Positions 45,200 to 56,490 of a DNA stretch of 64,000 nt are shown here, piece by piece; within the stretch, counting starts at the first letter, position 1; every line of letters starts with the position of its first letter. The stretch comes from Dromiciops gliroides (taxonomy: Eukaryota; Chordata; Mammalia; Microbiotheria; Microbiotheriidae). The position numbers and the translations under genes were made by a program. The notes under the pieces were generated by a model. The model did not search any database. It had not been told where the DNA came from and worked only from the letters and a program-made list of their open reading frames with translations. Location of the stretch: the NCBI RefSeq assembly GCF_019393635.1, contig NC_057861.1, positions 88,208,827 through 88,272,826 of the forward strand, in the 5' to 3' direction.

Positions 45200-45990
45200 A
45201 CGAATTTCTCTGATACAGGCTTCATTTCTCAAACATATAGAGAACTGAGTCTGAAAATAAGAACCATTCCCCAATTGATAAATGACCAAAAGATATGAAC
45301 AATTTTCAGATGAAGTAATCAAAGCTATCTATGAAAAATGCTCTAGCTCATGATTTATTGGACAGATGCAAATAAAAATAATTCTGAGGCACTACCTCAT
45401 ACCTATTAGTTTGATTAATAGGATAGATAAGAAAAAATGAAAAATATTGGAGGGGATGTGGGGGAAATGAGATATTAATGCATTGTTGGTGGAGTTTTGA
45501 ACTGATTCAACCATTTTGGTGAGGCAATTGGGAACCATGCCCAAAGGGGCTAAAAGCCAGCATACCCTTTGACTTAGTAGATACTACTACTAGGTCCTGT
45601 ATCTAAAAAAGAGATTTAAAAAAGTAAAAGGAGATATATGTATAAAATTTATAGCAGTTCATTTCTTTTGGCAAAGAATTGGGAATTGAGGGGATGTCAG
45701 TCAATTGGGAAATGACTGAACAAATTGTGGTATGGGATTATGATGGAATATATTGTGCAATAAGAAATGATGAACAGTATGCTCTCAGAAAAACCTGGAG
45801 AGACTTACATTAACTGATGCAAAGTAAAATGTACTGTATACGAAATCACAGCATTATTGTAAGATGATCAGTTGTGAATGATAGTCTTAGCAATACAATG
45901 ATCCAAGACAACTCTGAAGGACTTATGATGAAAAATGTTATCTAGCCACAGTGAAAGAACTGATGGTAGCTAAATACAGATTGAAGCATA
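45200..45990 (+). pseudogene. L1 ORF2 C-terminal relic (element A)
   Basis: 'gatgcaaataaaaataattc', 'aactgattcaaccattttgg', 'gtatgggattatgatggaat' match the ORF2 tail at 6759-7106 and 35017-35320. Frame destroyed. Confidence 0.75.
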
Positions 45991-46247
45991 CTTTTAAAAT
46001 TTTTCTTTATTTTTCTGGTGATTTTATCTGTTTTCTTTTACATGACAAATATGGAAATGTTTTGCATGACTACACATGTATAACCTCTATCAAACTGCTT
46101 GCCTTCTCAATGAATGGGGGGCAGGGGGGAAGCAGGAAGGGAGAGAATTTGGAACTTAAAGCTTTAAATATGAATGTTGAAAATTGTTTTTACATGTAAT
46201 TTGAGAAAAATAAAATACTAAATAAATAAAAAATTAATGTGAAATTC

Positions 46248-46679
46248 ATTATTACTGGATAAGTGATCAGAGAAGTCTTCCTGATCCCTCAGCTACAGCA
46301 TTTTGTCAGGAGCTGAAACTATCCACAAATTGAAATCTAGAGTGCATCTGGATAACACCTGCTACTTTGCAGAAGATGGCATTTTATTTCTGGGGCTGGA
46401 AAGGTTTGCTCAGTGGTACCCAGAGAATCCTCACAGTCATTAATTTTTTTACCATATACTCCCTGGGCTTCAAGTAATGGTACCGATTGACACTTCCTTG
46501 GATTTTAAGAATTGTGACTAATTGATTTTAGGTCTGAGGAGAATCTTGTACAAAATTCGCAGTCAGGTCCTTAAGTTATTTTTAGATTTTGCTCAATTCT
46601 GACAACAAAAGCCCTGCTGATTTCTTGCAGACAAGAGAGAGTCAACAGTCAGAATTTCTTCTTTGGTATTAAGAAATGA
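46248..46679. other. Unassigned, conserved-looking block
   Basis: No repeat signature, balanced composition, free of simple repeats. A candidate conserved non-coding element, by appearance only. Confidence 0.35.
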
Positions 46680-46845
46680 AGGCAGGGCTGGTAGCAGATA
46701 AGAAATCAAGAGGCATGGATCCTTGTTCTGGCTCCTCCACTGCTGTGGTGACCTTGGGAAAATCATTAGCGTTCTCTGGGCTCCAGTCTCCTCATCTGTA
46801 AAATGCGAATACTGTTACTTATTCTGTCTGCCTCATTACATGTGC
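46680..46845 (+). repeat. MIR-family SINE
   Basis: 'ctgtggtgaccttgggaaaa', 'agtctcctcatctgtaaaat'. Confidence 0.7.
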
Positions 46846-47069
46846 TGATCTACTAAGAATGAGTGGGAAATCATTTGACAAAATTTGAAGCTCTCTATAT
46901 ATTCTTGAACACTGGGGACCAAATATCCAGCTACATCCCATGTGAGTACTCTCTTCTCTGAAAGAACACAACCCTCTTCCACATGTTGGCAGACAATCTT
47001 CCTGAGTTTTGTGGTCTCTTGGTGACTTACTATATGGGGGTTTACTTCTCTGAACTTACTTACATAGAT

Positions 47070-47215
47070 CATAGGTCATAGGTCTAGAACTTAAGAAACC
47101 TCAGAAGCCATTTAGGGTCCAACTCTTTTTAAAGATGAAGCCCAGGGAGATTAAATGAGTTGTCCAGATTGCACATAAGTTGTAAGAAACAAAAGTATGA
47201 TTGCAAACCAGCTCC
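47070..47215 (-). repeat. MIR-family relic
   Basis: 'agaaacctcagaagccattt', 'gcccagggagattaaatgag'. Confidence 0.55.
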
Positions 47216-47217
47216 TC

Positions 47218-47468
47218 TCGGGCAGCTAGGTGGGACAGTAGAAAGAGCACTGAAACAGGGAGTCAGGAAGTCTCATTTTTCCTGAGTTCAAATATGGTCT
47301 GAGACACTAACTAGGTATGTGAGGCTGGGCAAGTCATTTAACCCTATTTTCCTCAGTTTCCTCATCTATAAAATGAGCTGGAGGAGGGAATGGCAAAATA
47401 ATTCCAGCATCTTTGCCAAGAAAACCCCAAGTGGGGTTACAAAGCATCAAACACAACTGAACAACAAC
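47218..47468 (+). mobile_element. MAR1-type SINE with RTE-like tail
   Basis: Sense-orientation complete composite: 'gggcagctaggtgggacagt' head, diverged core, 'aaatgagctggaggagggaa', 'gccaagaaaaccccaagtgg', 'acacaactgaacaacaact'. Confidence 0.88.
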
Positions 47469-47609
47469 TTCTGTTTCTTTCCACTATACCACACTGCCTT
47501 AGATGAAAGACAAAAAAAATCCATTACTAAGCCCATAATCAAAGATTTTTCTGGCTCAGTAGAAGGTTGGCAGGGTTTATTCTTTTGTCACAAGGGAAGA
47601 GCAGACAAA

Positions 47610-47770
47610 GGGAAGTGAATAAGCATTTATATAGTACCTCCTATGTACTAAGAACTGTAAAGATATCTCATTGTTCCTTACCACAACCCTTAAAGGTAGG
47701 TGCTATTGTTATCTCTCTTTACAGTTGAGGAAACTGAAGCAAGCAGAGATCAGTGATCCAAAATTATTTC
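47610..47770 (-). repeat. MIR3-like relic
   Basis: 'taagcatttatatagtacct', 'cttaccacaacccttaaagg', 'gttgaggaaactgaagcaag'. Confidence 0.65.
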
Positions 47771-47774
47771 TTAT

Positions 47775-48490
47775 GCCCCTATTATGTGCCATGCACTATG
47801 CTGGAACATAGGGATGGAAGGGCAAAATTCTAAGAGGGCTCTCTTCACTCAAGGGAGCCCTTATATTCAATGAGGGAGGGAGCAGGGAAACACAAAATAT
47901 ATGAAGTAAGTGTATATGAAATATATTAAAAAGTAAATTGAGGTGCAGCTAGGTGGTTCTGTGGATAAAGCACTGGCCCTGGATTCAGGGAGGACCTGAG
48001 TTCAAATCCAGCCTCAGACACTTGACACTTAACTAGCTGTGTGACCCTGGCAAGTCACTTAACCCTCATTGTCCTGCAGCAAAAAAAAAAAAAAAAGTAA
48101 ATTGAAAGTAATTTCAAGGGGAAAGGACTAACAATGAGGAAGGGATCATTAAGAAAAATGTTGTGTAGGGGGCACATACTGAACTAAACTTTGAAGGGAC
48201 CTAGGAATTCAAGAGGCAGAGGTCATGATCTTTCAGAAATGGAGGACAGACTATGAAAAGAAGTGGAAGAAAGATCTGGAATGTTATTTTCAGGGAACAG
48301 CAAGCAATCCACTCATTTAAAATCTAGAATGTAAAATGTAATAGAAAGTCAGGTTAAGCAAGAGTATAGAAGAATTAAAAGGCCCAAAAGAAGAATTTAT
48401 ATATTATATTTTTATCCTAGATGCAATAGAAAGCCTCTGAATGTTCATAAATAGAAGAGTCCTGTAATTTAGGGATTTGAATTTTTCACA
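47775..48490 (+). repeat. Ancient long interspersed repeat, copy 4, interrupted by a SINE
   Basis: 'attatgtgccatgcactatg' start, 'tcactcaagggagcccttat', then after the SINE 'gaactaaactttgaagggac', 'tttttatcctagatgcaata' and 'gaagagtcctgtaatttagg'. Full module order. Confidence 0.6.
47942..48091 (+). mobile_element. Young marsupial SINE with 14-bp duplication
   Basis: aaaaagtaaattga occurs at 47928-47941 and 48092-48105. Confidence 0.94.
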
Positions 48491-48689
48491 TGCCAAGTAT
48501 GAACCCGAAAGGGAAAAAATGAGATCAACTAAAAGGTTATTTCATTATTCAAAGAAATGGTGATGAAAACTTGAACTAAGGTGGTCAGTCATATAAATAT
48601 TTAGGAATAAGAGAATGGGTGTAGGGAGAAGTCAATCAACAAACATTTATTTAAGTGTTATGTGCCAGTTGCTGTGCTAAGTACTAGAG

Positions 48690-49255
48690 AAGTTGTTTAT
48701 CCTTCATTCTCAAAAAGGACCAGTGACATAATGGGGTGATGCCTTGCCTTGCACGTGAATTGATTTCAAGTGAGATAGTTACACAAAGTTGTCAACCTCT
48801 CTTTCTCTTCCAGTCATCAAAGTCCAGTGGCAAGACAAAAGTCAGGATGACTGGCAATGGCCTGTGATGCCTTGGATGACCAGGGCATCTTCAATATCTA
48901 ACTGAGGTTTAAGCATTCCACAGCACCTGTTTCAGCTATCTTCATTGCTGTTGGAATAAATTGTTCTCATATGGCCATTACATTGGGGAAAGTCTTCACA
49001 TAAGACATCCTCTTAATTTATTGATGGGTTTTGTGACCTATCATTACTTCCAACCTAGCTTAGCCCATCTGTTGACACAATTTTACTGGGGCATAGTTAC
49101 TTTACAGGTGACAGCTTCTTGGAACCACGAGCGAGAGGTGGGCAACAGGTGGACACCAAAGGTTGATGAGCAGCCCTGAAAAGGACTCAGCGAGTCCTCA
49201 CACCAGAGGTGCTCATTCTCCCTAAACACCCCATACACCTCAATGGTAGGGAAAT
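48690..49255 (-). repeat. Dispersed marsupial repeat, longest copy
   Basis: The left 170 bp is the complement of the tail seen at 4440 and 5580. The rest ('ttccacagcacctgtttcag', 'gaaagtcttcacataagaca', 'gatgagcagccctgaaaagg') appears to be the body of the same element. I recognise it as a recurrent marsupial repeat but cannot name the family. Confidence 0.5.
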
Positions 49256-49264
49256 AAAGAAAGG

Positions 49265-49531
49265 CAAAACTAATACCTTGACCTCAAAAAAACAAACATT
49301 TTAATGGTAGGGAAAACATTTAATAACTAGGTATATACAAGATAAATAGAGTAGAGGGAGTAAACTGTGAGGAGAAGGTACTTCTAGTGGCTTTGCAGTG
49401 GTCTTGAAAAAATATAAGGAAAACACAAAGCCTGGCAAGTGTTTAAATATAAAGAGAGTAAAAGAAAAGTGTTGAGGGATATCTGCAAGGTGGTGAATAG
49501 TGGGTAAATTAGAAGGAAGGTAATGGTTCAC
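49265..49531 (+). repeat. Ancient long interspersed repeat, target of element D
   Basis: 'tttaatggtagggaaaacat', 'ggagtaaactgtgaggagaa', 'gtggctttgcagtggtcttg'. The old family was split by L1 element D. Confidence 0.45.
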
Positions 49532-50193
49532 AAGAGAAATAAGGCATTTTGGGAGCTCCTGAACTCATGATAGAATCCTCCAAAAACCATCCAAATAAGG
49601 TCATAGGAAAATGCTGGGAGCAGCGAAAACTCACAGAAGAATGTGCTGAAATCATCTTCTAACCAAGGAACGGCTTGGAAGGTCAGAAGGAGAGAGCTGC
49701 TGTGGCTGATACAGGAGTCCAAGCCCATCCCCACAGTCACCCTGACAGAGATCCAATCTCAGGAAGTCCTCACCAGAGAAGGATAGCCCCAAGAGTCTCT
49801 GAATCAGCTGAAGCACCAGTGTGTCTGGAGCTAAGCTCACAATCTGGTGAGTGGGATGAGCCCTGGGCAGGGGAGAGACTACAGGGCCTATGCTGGTGCT
49901 AAGGCAGAACTTGGATTTTACACCCCTACTGAGAACCAGGTGTAAGGCTCGAGTAGAACTGGCCTAGGTCGGGGAGGGACACAGGCTCATCAGAGCTAAC
50001 AACCACGACACCACCAAATCTGTTGATTGGCAAGTTTGGTCTGGGGTCATCTAGGACCAGGAAACAGGCCAGGAGAGGGAAGAACCTGATTCTCCTTAAA
50101 TCATACCACCTGGGACGTCTGAAGCTTGGGATACTGCAGCCTGGAAACTGCCCCACTTTAAGGAGCTAAAGTCTAGTAAAAGAAAGGCAAGAG

Positions 50194-51155
50194 ATGAGCC
50201 AACAGAGAAAGGTGAGGACCATAGAAAGTTTCTTCAGTAACAAGGAAGACCAAGGTGCATCCTCAGAGGAAGATGTCAACATCAGGGTCCCTATATCTAA
50301 AGCTTCCAAGAAAAATACGAATTGGTCTCAGGCCATAAAGGTGCTCAAAAAGGACTTTGAAGATAAAATTATAGAGGTAGAGAAAAAAATGGAAAGAGAA
50401 ATGAGGATGATGCAGGAAAGACATGAGAAAAAAGGCAAAAGCTTGAAAAGTCAAATGGAAAAGGAGGTACAAAAGCTCTCTGATGAAAATAATTGCCTAA
50501 GAATTAGAATTGAACAAATGGAAGCCAGTGACTTTATGAGAAACCAAGACACAATAAAGCAAATCCAAATGAATAAAAAACTAGAGGGCAATGTGAAATA
50601 TCTTCTGGGAAAAACTGCCAACCTGGAAAATAGGTCCAGGAGAGATAATTTGAAAATTATTGGTCTAACTGAAAATCATGATCAAGGAAAAGGTTAGATA
50701 CCATCTTCCAAGATATTCTCAGGGAAAATTGCCCTGAAATTCTAGAAGAAGCTAAGATAAAAATTGAAACAATCCACTGATCACCTCCAGAAAGAGATCC
50801 CAAAAAGAAAACTCCTAGGAATATTATAGCCAAATTCCAGAGCTCTCAGGTCAAGGAGAAAATATTGCAAGCTGCCAAAAAGAAAGAGTTCAAGTACTGT
50901 GGAGCCCTGGTCAGGATAGCACAAGATCTAGCAGCTTCTACATTAAAGAACCAGAGGGCATGGAATATGATATTTCAAAGGGCAAAGGAAATGGGATTAC
51001 AACCAAGAATCACCTACCCAGCAAAAATCAGCATTATCTTTCAGTGGAAAAAATGGGACTTTAATGAAAAAGAAGACTTTCAGATATTTGTGATAAAAAG
51101 ACCTGAACTGAATGGCAAATTTGATTTTCAAATACAAGACCCTAGAGAACCATAA
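50194..51155 (+). pseudogene. L1 ORF1, lightly disabled (element D)
   Basis: ORF1p is the L1 RNA-binding chaperone: N-terminal coiled coil (trimer), RRM, and C-terminal RNA-binding domain. Here the first 167 codons are open, with Lys/Glu-rich heptads at about residues 45-150 and 'RSRRDNLKIIGL' at about 147-158, the start of the RRM. A frameshift near 50690 and a few stops follow. The C-terminal domain is intact in the frame 50865-51155, with 'AAKKKEFKYCGALVRIA' and the conserved 'LQPRITYPAKISI'. It is the best-preserved ORF1 in the window and probably codes for nothing now. Confidence 0.85.
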
Positions 51156-51189
51156 AAGAAAAAATGGAGCTGGGGGACATACCTGGGCT

Positions 51190-51295
51190 CATACAGTGGG
51201 AGACTGTCTTGTGTCTGAGGCCAGGTTTTCGTTGGGATCCCCTTGGGTCCAGGGATGATGATTTGTCCACTGTGTCGCTTAGGTAGATGATAACA
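51190..51295 (-). repeat. Antisense SINE 5'-half fixed in the L1 spacer (copy in D)
   Basis: 'cagggatgatgatttgtcca' with 'ctgtgtcgcttagg' on one side and 'gtctgaggccaggttttcgt' on the other: complement of the SINE head and first half, same position as in B and C. Confidence 0.7.
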
Positions 51296-52414
51296 TCTTT
51301 AGGGTTAAATTGAGGGGTGAAGAGAATTCATTGGGGGAGGGGGAAGGGCAGAAACAAAATCCTACATGAAAGTAACAGGAAAAGGCTTATGGAGTGGGGG
51401 AAGAAATGGGAGAGGAGCAGGGTAGTAAATGAATTTTACACTCATCAGAAAAGGCTCAAAGATTTTATACTCATCAGAGCGGCCTGAAGGAGGGACTAAC
51501 AGACACACCCATCTGGGTGGAGTAATCTGTTTAATCTGGGCAGTAAATGAGCCTAATACTCATCAAAATTGGCCCAAAGACCTCAATCTAATTAGAATTG
51601 TCTTAAGGAGGGAATGATGTGCACACTCAATTGGGTGGAGGTAATCTCTCTAACCCTGCAGGAAAATGGGAGGGGAAACAGATAAAGGGAGAGGGGCAAA
51701 AGAAGGAAGGGCAGAGTGGGGGAAGGGACAGGCAGAAGCAAATCTCTTTTGAAGAGTGATAGGATGAAAGAAGATGGATAATAGAATAAATATCATGAGG
51801 AAGGGAATAGGATGGAAGGGAAGCAGTTAACAATAGTAATCATGAAAAAGAGAAAAGGGGGAAAATTGTACAAAAAATATTTATAGCAACTCTTGGTGTA
51901 GGCTAAGAATTGAGAATCAAGGGAATGTCCATCAATTGAGGAATGATGGGAAAAGCTGTATTATATCATTTTAGTTGAATGGACTTGTGCTACAGGAAAT
52001 GACAAACAGGATGATCCTGAAAAACCATGAAAGACTAATGAACATTGATGTATAGTGAAGTGAGCAGAGCCCAGTGGACGTTGTGCATAGTGACAGCAGT
52101 ATTGTTCAATGAGTAATTGTGAATGACTTAACTACTCTCAGCAATGCAATGATCCAAGACAATTCCAAGGGACTAATGATGAAGCATACTATGCACCCCT
52201 ATAGAAAGAACGGATAAAAAGAACACTTGTGGATTGTACATATATAACCTGATTGCAATCTTGTGAAGGGGGAAGGAAAGGGAGGGAGGGAGGGAGAAAA
52301 ATTTGGAACCCTAAATCTTATGAAAATGAATGTTGAAAACTACCCTTACATGTAAATGGAAAATAAAATAAATGTTTGTTGAAAGTAAAAGAAAAGAGAA
52401 ATAAGGCATTTTGG

Positions 52415-53634
52415 AGGAGACACAGGTTTACATGGAAATGAGTTTTATTTTGAACATGTTACAATGTCCAACAGATAGGCTAGAATGGAGTACAGAGAGA
52501 CACAGAGAGAGTAAGAGACAGAGAGAGATCAGAATATGTTTCTTAATCCAAATAAACTGTCTGTAAATTATTATCTGAGTTAAGGTAAATAGGTGAGGGA
52601 ATTCAAGAAGGCAAAAAAGTATAACAAGAATTGTACTAGGGAGTCAGAGATTTAATGATTTAATGAGTCTTTAGCATAAGTTGTTGGGGAAGTAATATGG
52701 GCATGTGGTTTTTGTGGCTCTCTCTGTCCCTGGTACTGATTAACAGAGGACCACACCTGAAAATTAAAGATACCCTTCATTCAATAACATACATACAGAT
52801 ATGTATACAGTTATGTGCACATATATATGCATATGTATGTATGATGTATGTGTTTGTGTATGTCTTTTCCCAATAGATTTGCATGTTTGTACTGAACTGG
52901 AAGTTTTAACTAAAAGTTCCTAAGTTTGAAATTTTTCATTAAATATTTCTCTTCTTCTCCATTCTGAGCAAAATTGTATGTTTTTATTTCTGACATTCAG
53001 TCGGCCCAGTGCCCTATCAATCATTTGCTTTAAAAGTTCTCAAGACCTGGCTCAAAGGGTTCAATCATAACATCTTAAAGCCCTGTCCTGGAGAAATGCC
53101 TTCCTCCAGCCCTCTAAAACTATTCTAGTATAGAGATGGCCATATAGTACATGTTTGCATTTATTTGTCAAATTATTGATTAATTGAGTTGCCCTTGTCC
53201 CCTTGGGATTCTGCTCTTAAATAAGCTTGTCCTCTCCTCCCCACCTTACACAATTATGGTCTCACCCAGATTACCTGGCAACAGACTGAAATACATTTTC
53301 TCTGTATTCAGCTTCATCCTTTCTAGTCATATCAGGTGCTCTGTAATTTTTCAAAGATTACTGACAGTGGTTCAACAATCACACCACAAGTTCTATCAGT
53401 GACTTCATACATAGTTCATCTAGACTTGTTTCCTTGAATTAAGGACACATAGGTGCTCATATCTTGGCTATCTAATCATTTTTTCATGTTTTTTCCAATC
53501 TTAAGGCCATTCTCTATGGTAGAGAAACCAGAAGCAAAATTCTTTTTTTCTCTCCTTCATCTCATGGAGTCATCCTATCTATTCAAATGAGTGATCCTGT
53601 CTATCCCTCCTTTATCTTCCTGTTGAAGCTACTA
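52415..53634. other. Unassigned with microsatellite and L2 scrap
   Basis: 52480-52535 is GAGA-rich, 52795-52860 a TATG/CATA tract, and 53040-53180 resembles an L2 3' region ('ccctgtcctggagaaatgcc'). No gene. Confidence 0.4.
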
Positions 53635-53850
53635 CTAATAATAATTCATATTTCTATAGGACTTTAAGGTTTGCAAAGCATTTTCATCACTACAACTCTG
53701 TGAGGTCAATAATCTAAGTATTATCACCATTTTTCAGATGGGAAAACTAAGACTATCAGATTAACTTGTCCACATTCATATAGATAGTGTTCATAGTGGA
53801 TTTGAGCTCAGATATCCTATATATAAGCCCAGAACTCTTTTCTGTTAGCC
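53635..53850 (-). repeat. MIR3-like relic
   Basis: 'aataataattcatatttcta', 'ttaaggtttgcaaagcattt', 'tcagatgggaaaactaagac'. Confidence 0.75.
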
Positions 53851-54094
53851 CAAACTGACTCCCCATATATTTTTTTGGTCTTTAGCACTTAATTTAAGTC
53901 TTAATCTATATACTATGATATATCTTTTCCAACATTATTCTTATATAATTATGCTTTTCTTTTGTACTTGTTCTTAGTTACCTGCCCTTGCTGACACCAT
54001 CTATATCTGTTGTTGTTGTTTTAAATATGATCTTGTAAATGAGTTCCTGATGCAGACATATTTGCCGTTTTAGATCGATATTTGTTTTTCAAGT

Positions 54095-54210
54095 CATAGA
54101 ATCATAGAGTTTAAATGACCCTTAGAGATTATCTTTTCCCAGCCCCTCATTTTAAAGATAAAGAAAACGGGGCCTGAGATTACCTGCCCATTGTCACAAA
54201 GTTTGTAATA
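54095..54210 (-). repeat. MIR/THER tail relic
   Basis: 'catagaatcatagagtttaa', 'ttaaagataaagaaaacggg'. Confidence 0.6.
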
Positions 54211-54464
54211 TTCTCTTTCATAACAATCATTTGTAATTACATCTCTAGCACCTTTTCTGAGAATCTGCCATATTTTTAGGGCCAACTTTCCCTTTACAGT
54301 CATGGGTGATAGGATCCTACCGATACTGTTCTGATCTCTTTGAAATAAACTCCGCTATAGTCTGCAATAGGTGTCAGACTATGGCTGAACATGGTTCAGC
54401 CTTCCCTTCCTTATCTGTGTTAAGATATAACAGGACAAATTTCTGTCCTCTTCTTTTGGGTTCC

Positions 54465-54624
54465 TTTTTTTTTTTTTTTTTTTTTTTTGGCCAGGGCAAT
54501 GAGGGTTAAGTGACTTGCCCAGGGTCACACAGCTAATACGTGTCAAGTGTCTGAGGCTAGATTTGAACTCAGGTCCTCCTGAATCCAGAGATAGTGCTTT
54601 ATCCACTGCACCACCTAGTTACCC
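54465..54624 (-). mobile_element. Young marsupial SINE
   Basis: Antisense copy with a 25-nt T-run. The flanks (ttgggttccttttt and ttggttgcttttta) are only loosely alike, about 11 of 14. Confidence 0.9.
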
Positions 54625-54936
54625 CTTGGTTGCTTTTTAGTTGGCTTGAGTCTGATGATTTTTTTTTCCTTAGGCAATACCCCACAGAGTTTAAAATTAA
54701 AGCAGTGAACTCATAAATTTGTTATAAATCACCTTGTTGACACACTAAAATTGAGGTGATGAGAAAACAAAAGATATGACTTTAAAATTCATTTTTCAAA
54801 TTAATTAACATTTTTTAAAAAATGTCTTCAAGATCATGAAAGTTGCTCCAGTTTCCTGGAGCAATGTATCGCAATTTCTCTTTTACTCCTATCACTTTTT
54901 ATCTTGCATTATGTTTGTTTATAATGTGTACATTAG

Positions 54937-55108
54937 GGGGCAGCTAGGTGGCATAGTGGATAAAGCACCGGCCCTGGATTCAGGAGTACCTGAGTTCAAA
55001 TCTGGCCTCAGACACTTGACACTTACTAGCTGTGTGACCCTGGGCAAGTCACTTAACCCCCATTGCCCTGAAAAAAAAAAGAAAAAAAGAAAAAACAAAA
55101 AAGATTAG
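54937..55108 (+). mobile_element. Young marsupial SINE with perfect 17-bp duplication
   Basis: tataatgtgtacattag is identical at 54920-54936 and 55109-55125. Near-consensus body: two C-to-T differences in the first 85 bp by hand comparison. Confidence 0.96.
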
Positions 55109-55129
55109 TATAATGTGTACATTAGTCAT

Positions 55130-55232
55130 ATTAGTTTGTAATCTCCTTGATGACTAGGACTGTGTTGTTTGCCATTGTTGTATTGTTCATTCCACAACAA
55201 AGCCTTGCACATGGCAGTGATAATAAATGTTA
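55130..55232 (+). repeat. L2 LINE 3' end relic
   Basis: 'tttgtaatctccttgatgac', 'aaagccttgcacatggcagt', 'gataataaatgtta'. Confidence 0.6.
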
Positions 55233-55309
55233 AATTTATCTGACTTAGTTAAGAAAGAAATGACATTATATAAATAGATCTAGGGCTCTTTGGTGGGTGC
55301 TCCTTTTCT

Positions 55310-55460
55310 CCCTCATTTGAATTCTTCAATCAATCAGTCAACAAGGATTTATTAAGGGCCTACTATGTTCCATATACTTAGGATATGACTATAATGAGTG
55401 AAAGAGGAGCTACCCTCAAGAAGGTTACGTCTTACAAGGGTTCTTGTTAGAAATCTTCTG
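55310..55460 (+). repeat. Ancient long interspersed repeat, start module
   Basis: 'aacaaggatttattaagggc', 'ctactatgttccatatactt', 'ctaccctcaagaaggttacg'. Confidence 0.5.
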
Positions 55461-56105
55461 AGTTTTTGTGTTTACAATATTGTGGCAAGTTATAGAATAG
55501 ACATTTTTTTTCAGCAGTTAAGTACTGGTATGTGAAGGCTTGCTTGACACTTGTTTGTTTGCTGATACCAGGCATGGCAGTTTCATCTCAATTCTCTTGT
55601 CCAATATGTTAATTTGTGTCACCTGTAGATAGGATGACCCTGCCTTCTTCTATATCTTCTTGTAATCTGATGAAAATGGTCACAACACAATGAATTCCTG
55701 TGAACCACCTGAGTAGTGAATGACATTCTTTGTGAAGAAGCTTTAAAATTAGCTTTTTTCCCCTCACCTTGGAACAATTTTAGGAAAATGTATTTTGAAA
55801 CTTACTATATAAAATGATCTTCTCTCAAATATTTTTCCCTGAAGTTATTTTTAAATGTCTGGAAAAATACTGAGTTGTACAATAGATTTCAAAAGCTAGG
55901 CTCCTTCTCTAGGTTGTTTCTCCAGGCAACTTGCCAATGTAGCACCCTAATGTCCCCTTTCCAGCCCCCAACAGACAGACCACAGATGACCTTGTGGCTT
56001 TAGAAGGCAGCATGTGGTAACAGCAACTTGATAGGAAGGGTTGTTTCATTCTCTTTGTTTCTATCCCTAGCATTCAGTAGACATAAAATAAATGACTGAT
56101 TGATT
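55461..56105. other. Unassigned sequence
   Basis: No gene; ends in an L2-like 'cattcagtagacataaaata' with (GATT)4 at 56096-56110. Confidence 0.4.
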
Positions 56106-56109
56106 GATT

Positions 56110-56250
56110 GATCAATAGTGAAAAGAGCATTGACTTTGACATCAGGAAAGGGATCTATTCCAGTTTCTACTTTTTGTTAGCCTTGTGGCTTGGGACATTT
56201 CATTTCACATTTTGGTCCGTTGTTCACTTGAAAAATAGCAAATATAAGTG
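56110..56250 (+). repeat. MIR-family relic
   Basis: 'aaaagagcattgactttgac', 'agccttgtggcttgggacat'. Confidence 0.55.
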
Positions 56251-56254
56251 ATAA

Positions 56255-56490
56255 TGAGAGCTCATATTTGCATAGTGCTTTTAATGCTTAGCATATTTTA
56301 TATATATTATTTTATTTCATTCTCGCAATTCTATGAAGATGTAACTATAATTCCCCATTTTACAGATGAGGAAATCAAGGACAAGAGATATTGAATAACT
56401 TGCCCAGGGTCACACAGTCTAATAAATAAATGCAGAAGACAGGATTTAAAGTTGCTTCTTCTTGATTCCAAGTCCTATAGCATCTAGTAG
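56255..56490 (-). repeat. MIR3-like SINE
   Basis: 'gctcatatttgcatagtgct', 'ccattttacagatgaggaaa', 'cttgcccagggtcacacagt'. Confidence 0.8.

Larger units (their letters stand above)
41293..46238 (+). mobile_element. L1 element A: ORF1 kept, most of ORF2 lost, another L1 nested inside
   Basis: 5' UTR from 'gactgagagtcaagatggta', ORF1 relic (41949-42489, resuming 44055-44590), spacer (to about 45180), then a jump into the ORF2 C-terminal region (45200-45990) and 3' UTR ending near 46238. Endonuclease and reverse transcriptase are absent. tgaaattca flanks the whole (41284-41292 and 46239-46247). Removing the nested element leaves about 3.4 kb. The alternative, two side-by-side elements, fits the shared outer duplication less well. 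Confidence 0.75.
49553..52393 (+). mobile_element. L1 element D: full-length half-L1 with 21-bp duplication
   Basis: A single 2.84-kb insertion fixed by an identical 21-bp duplication (49532-49552 and 52394-52414, core gaaataaggcattttgg). It runs through a 5' UTR of about 640 bp, ORF1 (50194-51155), a spacer with an antisense SINE piece (51190-51295), a G-rich spacer to about 51860, then only the last ~130 bp of ORF2, a 3' UTR and an A-rich tail. Endonuclease and reverse transcriptase are absent, so movement required ORF2 protein in trans. This fits the known HAL1 class in layout; assignment to a named marsupial HAL1 family is inference. Confidence 0.88.

Noticed and set aside
54843-54864. 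Stem-loop ttgctcca / tggagcaa with a 6-nt loop.
   Set aside because: 8-bp stem in ordinary sequence, no family, promoter or terminator context; expected by chance.
1385-55108. Many short open frames in different places encode a similar peptide with 'LDSGVPEFKSGLRHLTLT' and 'CVTLGKSLNP', which looks like a conserved protein family.
   Set aside because: Every instance coincides with the same SINE read in one frame. It is repeat translation, with no start context, codon bias or host gene.
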